From: Neorhizobium vignae
GTDB taxonomy: Bacteria > Pseudomonadota > Alphaproteobacteria > Rhizobiales > Rhizobiaceae
Reading direction: 5' to 3'
Assembly (NCBI RefSeq): GCF_000732195.1
Contig: NZ_JNNU01000017.1
Location: forward strand, 1 to 64,000
DNA length: 64,000 nt
Below, piece after piece: positions 59,165 to 64,000 of this stretch. Each line of letters opens with the position of its first letter. The stretch's first letter is position 1. Below the pieces are notes generated by a model, which made no database searches, had not been told where the DNA came from, and was given only the letters and a program-made list of their open reading frames with translations. Made by a program: the position numbers and the translations under genes.

Positions 59165-60466
59165 CTTACCGATGCAGAACTGCGAAAAAATCACGTCAAG
59201 GAGCTCCTCTACATCGACCCGGCCGGTGATGCGGCCCAGCGACGATGCTGCGGCCCGGAGGCTCTCGGCCCGAAGATCGAGCTCCCGGCCGTTTAACGCT
59301 TCTTCGATAAAATTGGAAGCCTCTTTCAGGTACTGGAGGTGCCGCTGTCGATTGGGAACCAGCGATCCAGACCAGGTTGCCCGGAGTTTTTCGAGGATCA
59401 GGGCACGAAGCTCGTCCAGCCCATCTCCCGTTTCGCTGGAAATATTCAGATCGTAGACGGTTGAGGCATGGTGTAAGTCTGCCTTGGTTCCAACTCGCAG
59501 GACCTCCGAGGTCACCCTGTCGAGGATCTGTTTCGAGTCCGAATCGATCTCTTCAAGCTGAAGAACGAGGTCGGCCTGTTCGATCGCTATGCGTGCCCTC
59601 CGCACACCTTCCTGTTCAACGCGATCCTCGCTCTCACGAAGCCCCGCGGTATCGAAGAACCGCACGAGATAACCATCCATGTCCACGTCGACATGCAGAA
59701 TATCCCTGGTCGTGCCGGCAATCTCCGTGACGATCGCAACATCCCGTTTCGCCAGCGCGTTGAGAAGACTGGACTTACCGGCATTGGGAGGGCCCGCGAT
59801 GACCACCTTGTACCCGTCGCGAATGATCTCTCCGGCTTTAGCCGAAGCTATATGCTTCCCGATCTCCAGATAAAGATCCGCCACTTCCGCCCAGACCCTG
59901 TCCGAAACCGATCCGGGAACGTCATCCTCATCCGCGAAGTCGAGTTCCGCTTCGATCAAGGCGCGGGCGTGAGTCAATCTCTCGGCCCATTCCATATAGA
60001 GGGCCGATTGCCCGCCAAAGCCCTGTTCGACCGCCAGCCGCCGCTGCATCTCGGTCTCGGCAGCGATCAGATCTGCGAGGCCCTCGACCTCCACCAGATC
60101 CAGCTTCCCATTCTCGAACGCCCTGCGGGAAAACTCACCAGCCTCGGCCAGACGAAGCCCGATCGCGTCCAGTTCCCGATAGACGGCGGAAACGACAGCG
60201 CGGCTGCCATGCACATGTATTTCAACACAGTCCTCACCCGTGAAGGAATTCGGGCCGGGAAAGGCCAGGACAAGGGCTTGATCGATTATCGAACCGTTGC
60301 GGCTCCGAATCGTCCGAAGCACAGCCTTCCTGCCGATAGGGAGATCACCCGCCAACACCCGCGCAGCCTCGAATGCCAGCGCTCCGCTTATCCGGATGAC
60401 CGCAACGCCGGCGGGGAGGGCACCGCTGGAATTGGCATAGATGGTATCGTTCAGTGCCTGGATCAT
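59162..60466 (-). CDS. mnmE: tRNA modification GTPase MnmE
   Basis: MnmE (TrmE, 434 aa) is the GTPase partner of MnmG in tRNA wobble-uridine modification. The N-terminal folate-binding domain begins DTIYANSSGALPAGVAVIRISG. The central helical domain includes FSRRAFENGKLDLVEVEGLADLI. The G domain carries GPPNAGKSSLLN and DTAGLRESEDRVEQEG. The protein ends with FCIGK, the essential C-terminal Cys motif. It is convenient that its partner is the next gene. Confidence 0.98.
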   Translation of the reverse strand: MIQALNDTIYANSSGALPAGVAVIRISGALAFEAARVLAGDLPIGRKAVLRTIRSRNGSIIDQALVLAFPGPNSFTGEDCVEIHVHGSRAVVSAVYRELDAIGLRLAEAGEFSRRAFENGKLDLVEVEGLADLIAAETEMQRRLAVEQGFGGQSALYMEWAERLTHARALIEAELDFADEDDVPGSVSDRVWAEVADLYLEIGKHIASAKAGEIIRDGYKVVIAGPPNAGKSSLLNALAKRDVAIVTEIAGTTRDILHVDVDMDGYLVRFFDTAGLRESEDRVEQEGVRRARIAIEQADLVLQLEEIDSDSKQILDRVTSEVLRVGTKADLHHASTVYDLNISSETGDGLDELRALILEKLRATWSGSLVPNRQRHLQYLKEASNFIEEALNGRELDLRAESLRAAASSLGRITGRVDVEELLDVIFSQFCIGK

Positions 60467-60497
60467 GGGGTCAATCTATCAGAGACGGCTCCAAACT

Positions 60498-60530
60498 GAA
60501 AAGCGCCCGGTAAAACCGAGCGCTCGTCGT
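60498..60530 (-). terminator. Terminator after rho
   Basis: On the minus strand AGCGCTCGG pairs with CCGGGCGCT (one G-U pair) across a TTTTA loop and is followed by TTTTC. It lies 22-54 nt after the rho stop and upstream of mnmE. Confidence 0.75.
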
Positions 60531-60551
60531 TTTCGTGAATCCGGCTAAGGA

Positions 60552-61817
60552 TCAGGTGTTCATCGAATCGAAGAAATCGCCGTTGGTCTTCGTCTGCTTC
60601 AGTTTGTCGATCAGGAACTCGATCGCATCCGTGGTGCCCATCGGGGCGAGGATACGGCGAAGCACGAAGATCTTCTGAAGATCCTGGCGCGGTACGAGCA
60701 GGTCTTCCTTACGCGTACCGGACTTGAGGATGTCCATCGACGGGAAGATACGCTTGTCGGCGACCTTGCGGTCGAGCACGATTTCCGAGTTGCCGGTACC
60801 CTTGAATTCTTCGAAGATGACTTCGTCCATGCGGCTGCCCGTATCGATCAGAGCGGTCGCGATAATCGTCAGCGAACCGCCTTCTTCGATGTTACGCGCC
60901 GCACCGAAGAAACGCTTCGGGCGCTGCAGGGCGTTGGCGTCCACGCCGCCCGTCAGGACCTTGCCGGAGGAGGGAACGACGGTGTTGTAGGCGCGGCCGA
61001 GGCGGGTGATCGAATCGAGCAGGATGACAACGTCACGTCCGTGCTCCACGAGGCGCTTGGCCTTTTCGATGACCATTTCGGCAACCTGCACGTGACGCAC
61101 GGCCGGTTCGTCGAAGGTGGAGGAAACGACCTCGCCCTTGACCGACCGCTGCATGTCCGTGACTTCTTCCGGACGCTCGTCGATCAGCAGGACGATCAGA
61201 TAACATTCCGGATGATTGGCGGTGATCGAGTGGGCGATGTTCTGCAGCAGAACGGTCTTACCGGTGCGCGGCGGCGCGACGATCAGACCACGCTGGCCTT
61301 TGCCGAGCGGCGCCACCAGATCGATGACGCGGGCCGAGAGATCCTTGGAAGTCGGAATCTCCAGTTCCATCTTGAACCGCTCGTTCGGATAGAGCGGCGT
61401 CAGGTTGTCGAAGTGGACCTTGTGGCGGATCTTTTCCGGATCGTCGAAATTGATCGTGTTGACCTTGAGAAGCGCGAAATAACGTTCGCCTTCCTTCGGA
61501 CCCCGGATCGGGCCCTCGACCGTGTCGCCGGTCTTCAGCGAGAAACGGCGGATCTGGGAGGGTGAGATATAGATATCATCGGGACCGGGCAGGTAGTTTG
61601 CGTTCGCGGAACGCAGGAAACCAAACCCGTCCTGCAAGACCTCGACCACGCCTTCGCCGATGATTTCGACGTCCTGGCTCGCCAGAACCTTGAGGATCGC
61701 GAACATCAGCTCCTGCTTGCGCATCGTGCTGGCGTTCTCGACCTCCAGTGATTCGGCGAAGGTCAGCAAATCGGTAGGGGATTTGCTCTTGAGTTCTTGA
61801 AGCTTCATTTCAGCCAT
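60552..61817 (-). CDS. rho: Transcription termination factor Rho
   Basis: Rho (421 aa) is the hexameric RNA helicase that terminates transcription. The N-terminal helix bundle and cold-shock-like RNA-binding domain (GFGFLRSANANYLPGPDDIYISPSQIRRFSLKTGD) are followed by the ATPase: Walker A APPRTGKTVLL, Walker B VVILLDSITRLGRAYN, and the Q-/R-loop block GGVDANALQRPKRFFGAARN. The length equals the typical 419-421. The ATG at 61817 gives MAEMKLQELK; no obvious ribosome-binding site lies before it, and an ATG three codons on (61808) is possible. Confidence 0.98.
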   Translation of the reverse strand: MAEMKLQELKSKSPTDLLTFAESLEVENASTMRKQELMFAILKVLASQDVEIIGEGVVEVLQDGFGFLRSANANYLPGPDDIYISPSQIRRFSLKTGDTVEGPIRGPKEGERYFALLKVNTINFDDPEKIRHKVHFDNLTPLYPNERFKMELEIPTSKDLSARVIDLVAPLGKGQRGLIVAPPRTGKTVLLQNIAHSITANHPECYLIVLLIDERPEEVTDMQRSVKGEVVSSTFDEPAVRHVQVAEMVIEKAKRLVEHGRDVVILLDSITRLGRAYNTVVPSSGKVLTGGVDANALQRPKRFFGAARNIEEGGSLTIIATALIDTGSRMDEVIFEEFKGTGNSEIVLDRKVADKRIFPSMDILKSGTRKEDLLVPRQDLQKIFVLRRILAPMGTTDAIEFLIDKLKQTKTNGDFFDSMNT

Positions 61818-62008
61818 GAAGAGGGGACCATATTGAGAATTTCGGGGGGATAGGCGTGTCGGTGAAATTCGCTACCGCGGAAGATGATCCGGGGACGACA
61901 GGAAATTACACGCATGCCACGAGATGAGATGGGGAGGAAAATAGCGATTCACGTGGAACGCCGCAAGGGGCAAGACGGAAATCTTGCCAAAGAAAGAATA
62001 TCCTCGCG
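61818..62008. other. 191-nt gap upstream of rho
   Basis: This is the rho leader and promoter region. I see no confident -35/-10 pair or terminator. It contains a weak parS-like sequence at 61946-61959. Confidence 0.5.
61946..61959. promoter_or_regulatory. Weak parS-like palindrome upstream of rho
   Basis: GATTCACGTGGAAC keeps the CACGTG centre and 12 of 14 positions of the core GTTTCACGTGAAAC. It is intergenic, so no coding constraint explains it. ParB binding is uncertain. Confidence 0.3.
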
Positions 62009-62554
62009 TCAGAACGGTTTCACGATCACCAGAATGACGATCCCGATCATCAGAACGGTCGGGAGTTCATTCATCAAACGCCAGTAACGCGGCGTTTTTC
62101 GCGGACCATCGACCGCGAAGTTGCGCACCGCGCGGCTGAACAGCACATGCACCATTGTGAGCAGCACGACAAGCCCGATCTTCGCATGCAGCCATCCGCC
62201 GCGAAATTCGTAGATGTCCCAGGCGAGGTAAAGACCGAGAACCCAGGTGATCATCATCGCCGGGTTCATGATGATTTTCAGGAGCCGCTGCTCCATCATC
62301 TTGAAGGTTTCGGACTGCGCCGAACCCGGTTCCGCGTCGCTGTGATAGATGAACAGCCGCGGCATGTAGAGCAGGCCCGCCATCCAGGACATCACCGCGA
62401 TGACGTGGAAAGCCTTGATGTAGAGGAGGAAGTCGTCGGGCCGGGCGAGATAGACCGCAACCAGGATGGCAATAAAAACGGCAAGCGCGACGAAGGCCCG
62501 CAGTGCTGACCGCCGGCCGGCCGTCTTGCCCGTCTGCCTCTCTTCTCCGCTCAC
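62009..62554 (-). CDS. hemJ: Protoporphyrinogen oxidase HemJ
   Basis: HemJ (181 aa) is the membrane haem-binding protein that oxidises protoporphyrinogen IX in haem synthesis. It has four or five membrane segments, and the conserved FLLYIKAFHVIAVMSWMAGLLYMPRLFIYH block with the haem-ligand-type His. LRFxGGWLHAKIGLVV is seen as EFRGGWLHAKIGLVVL. The GTG at 62554 overlaps the hemE stop (GTGA), so the genes are coupled and both act late in the pathway. The N-terminal 15 residues are basic and variable. Confidence 0.93.
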   Translation of the reverse strand: MSGEERQTGKTAGRRSALRAFVALAVFIAILVAVYLARPDDFLLYIKAFHVIAVMSWMAGLLYMPRLFIYHSDAEPGSAQSETFKMMEQRLLKIIMNPAMMITWVLGLYLAWDIYEFRGGWLHAKIGLVVLLTMVHVLFSRAVRNFAVDGPRKTPRYWRLMNELPTVLMIGIVILVIVKPF

Positions 62555-63585
62555 GCTCCGGCTCCACGCACCCGCTCGATCAGCCTGGTCACATGATCCG
62601 GATTGGCTTCAGGCGTGATGCCGTGGCCGAGATTGAAGATCAGCGGCCCCTGCCCGAGTTTCTCGAGAATGGCGTCGATCCCGTCTTCGAGCGACTTGCC
62701 GCCGGCCACGACCCGCATCGGATCGAGGTTGCCCTGGACCGGGCCATCCTTCTGCAACTCGGCCGCAAACGAAAGCGGCACCGACCAGTCGAGGCCGATC
62801 GCATCCGCCTTGGTCTTCTGGCGATAGGATTTCAGGTTCAGACCGGCGCCTTTTGCAAACGCGATGATTTTCGCACGCGGTCGCTGGCTGCGAACGATCT
62901 CGATCATCCGAGCGACCGGCTTCACCGCATAGGCCTCGAATTCCTTTTCGCCGAGCACGCCAGCCCAGGAATCGAAGATCTGCACGGCATCGGCGCCAGC
63001 ATCGATCTGGGCGATCAGATATTCGGCGGAAATTTCCGCAAGCAGCGAAAGCAGCTTTTCGAAAGCTTCGGGATGCCGGTAAGCAAACAGGCGGGCAGGG
63101 GCCTGATCGGGGGTCCCGTGGCCGGCGATCATGTAGGTGGCAACCGTCCAGGGCGCACCGCAGAAACCCAGCAGCGTGGTTTCCTCGGGCAGTTCCCGTC
63201 TCAGCCGACGAACCGTTTCCATGACCGGAGCGAGATGGGCGAGAACCCCTTCGCCTTTCAGTGCCGAAATGCCAGCAGTGTCGATCGGATCCATCTGCGG
63301 GCCTTCGCCCTGCACGAACCGCACGTTCCGATGAAGCGCATCGGGGATGACGAGAATGTCGGAAAACAGGATCGCCGCATCGAAGCCGTAGCGCCGGATC
63401 GGCTGCAAGGTAACCTCGACAGCCAGATCCGGCGTATAACAGAGATCGAGAAAGCTCCCTGCCGTCGCCCGCGTTTCCCGGTATTCCGGCAGATAACGTC
63501 CTGCCTGTCTCATGAGCCAGATAGGCGGCGGACTGAGGGTTTTGCCTTCCAGCACCTCGACGATCTTCCGGTATGCGCCGGTCAA
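62551..63585 (-). CDS. hemE: Uroporphyrinogen decarboxylase
   Basis: HemE (344 aa) converts uroporphyrinogen III to coproporphyrinogen III. The active-site loop IWLMRQAGRYLPEYRE is near residues 22-37, with the Asp-bearing FSDILVIPDAL and GFCGAPWTVATYMI later. I use the TTG at 63585, with GGAGA 5 nt upstream; no in-frame ATG lies nearby on the N-terminal side. It is coupled to hemJ and is the last gene before the putative origin, as in Caulobacter. Confidence 0.97.
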   Translation of the reverse strand: MTGAYRKIVEVLEGKTLSPPPIWLMRQAGRYLPEYRETRATAGSFLDLCYTPDLAVEVTLQPIRRYGFDAAILFSDILVIPDALHRNVRFVQGEGPQMDPIDTAGISALKGEGVLAHLAPVMETVRRLRRELPEETTLLGFCGAPWTVATYMIAGHGTPDQAPARLFAYRHPEAFEKLLSLLAEISAEYLIAQIDAGADAVQIFDSWAGVLGEKEFEAYAVKPVARMIEIVRSQRPRAKIIAFAKGAGLNLKSYRQKTKADAIGLDWSVPLSFAAELQKDGPVQGNLDPMRVVAGGKSLEDGIDAILEKLGQGPLIFNLGHGITPEANPDHVTRLIERVRGAGA

Positions 63586-63806
63586 TGGGTTCTCCCTAAA
63601 AATATAAGATAATGAATCTTACTAGTTTCTATTTCTTAGAGTCGGTGAGTAGCAAGGATTAAAGTCAATTCACAGCCGACGCGACGATCCGCCGCCTCTG
63701 ACCTGTTGCGCGGATAAAAAAGCAGACCCAGAACCAGGTTTCCGGGACAATATAAATTTCGCCAGTTATTTCAGGAGGATGGTCGGAAGCAGAATTCGGC
63801 GCTATC

Positions 63807-63815
63807 TGTGGATAA
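63807..63815 (-). promoter_or_regulatory. DnaA box, perfect consensus
   Basis: TGTGGATAA is the reverse complement of TTATCCACA, an exact DnaA box. Confidence 0.75.
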
Positions 63816-63896
63816 GCTGGGGACAAAAAAGAGCCGCGAGGAACCTTTCCCCAGAACGCACAAGCCCGCCTGATCCGTATCCGCGGGAGTCGCGAA

Positions 63897-63905
63897 TGTG
63901 GAAAA
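63897..63905 (-). promoter_or_regulatory. DnaA box, one mismatch
   Basis: TGTGGAAAA (reverse TTTTCCACA) differs from TTATCCACA at one position. Confidence 0.5.
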
Positions 63906-63964
63906 CTAGGCGGTTTTCCCGAGGCCGGGTCCGGGCCTAGGAGAACTCAATGGTCTCTCCCGAG

Positions 63965-63973
63965 TTATCAACA
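63965..63973 (+). promoter_or_regulatory. DnaA box, one mismatch
   Basis: TTATCAACA differs from TTATCCACA at one position, on the opposite strand to the perfect box at 63807. Confidence 0.55.
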
Positions 63974-64000
63974 AAGGGTTAAGTTTAGCGTGGAGAACAG

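Larger units (their letters stand above)
63586..64000. promoter_or_regulatory. oriC: Putative edge of the chromosomal replication origin
   Basis: No gene of usual size is found in these 415 nt. One exact DnaA box and two one-mismatch boxes lie in 170 nt, mixed with AT-rich patches (63595-63640 and 63750-63775) and three GANTC sites (63614, 63639, 63887). In Caulobacter the origin lies next to hemE, and to my knowledge this also holds for Sinorhizobium. The hemE promoter must also lie here. The region continues beyond the window. Confidence 0.65.

Noticed and set aside
63950..63982. A 10-codon frame with a good AGGAGAA ribosome-binding site in the putative origin
   Set aside because: It is too short to support as a gene, and the DnaA-like TTATCAACA inside it explains part of the sequence.
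63655..63985. CtrA sites (TTAA-N7-TTAA) in the origin region
   Set aside because: TTAA occurs at 63659 and 63979, but neither has a second half at the required spacing.
1..64000. Mobile elements, CRISPR arrays, prophage or toxin-antitoxin genes
   Set aside because: No transposase, integrase, direct-repeat array or toxin-like pair was seen. The only repeats are the palindromic pair at 37936/38051.

Overview
This window is a gene-dense, GC-rich (roughly 60%) piece of an alphaproteobacterial chromosome. It most likely comes from a member of the Rhizobiaceae (Agrobacterium/Rhizobium group). The evidence is an imuA-imuB-dnaE2 mutagenesis cassette behind a GTTC-N7-GTTC SOS box, a TrcR (DUF1013) cell-cycle regulator, an NAD-type glutamate dehydrogenase of about 1,590 residues, a mnmE/mnmG/rsmG/parA/parB block with embedded parS sites, and rho-hemJ-hemE running up to a region with DnaA boxes. 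The right edge therefore looks like the left flank of the chromosomal replication origin. I saw no rRNA, tRNA, insertion sequence, prophage or CRISPR array, and almost everything is housekeeping core genome.

Layout. 1-7.4 kb: rplU-rpmA, two overlapping GNAT acetyltransferases, an opposite-strand exo/endonuclease-phosphatase family gene, then obgE-proB-proA-nadD with overlapping or abutting ends. 7.5-13.3 kb: rsfS, rlmH, an EnvC-like murein hydrolase activator, a CtpA protease, a divergent polysaccharide deacetylase and rppH. 13.4-20.2 kb (minus): bfd-bfr iron storage and imuA-imuB-dnaE2. 20.3-25.5 kb: a small zincin, a DUF1737 protein coupled to a CoA-ester lyase, a small membrane protein, leuD, a RidA-family gene, leuB and a PAP2 phosphatase. 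25.6-31.6 kb: an MHS-type transporter, asd behind a 39-codon Thr/Lys-rich open frame, a lytic transglycosylase, a beta-carbonic anhydrase and pdxY. 31.7-44.8 kb: glutamate dehydrogenase, a UMF1-type MFS protein, a pair of inverted palindromic repeats, purH, a heparinase II/III-like gene, rsmB-htpX, an SDHAF4-like gene and a secreted thermonuclease-like protein. 44.8-50.5 kb: acs, trcR, prpE and a YggS-family gene. 50.7-54.9 kb: leuS-lptE-holA. 54.9-63.6 kb (minus): parB, parA, rsmG, mnmG, mnmE, rho, hemJ, hemE. 63.6-64 kb: putative origin.

The minus-strand block at the right end is transcribed away from the putative origin, so it is co-directional with replication. ParA/ParB sit with two near-consensus parS sites, one of them inside the 5' end of rsmG, giving a compact centromere region. 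The most interesting non-genic observations are the putative oriC edge, the parS cluster, a possible Thr/Lys leader peptide before asd, a 32-bp perfect inverted repeat pair between UMF1 and purH, and two genes whose best promoters place the transcription start almost on the start codon.

Start codons were chosen from ribosome-binding sites, overlap with neighbours and family N-termini. Several genes appear to use TTG or GTG. All function calls rest on reading the protein sequences; no database search was run.
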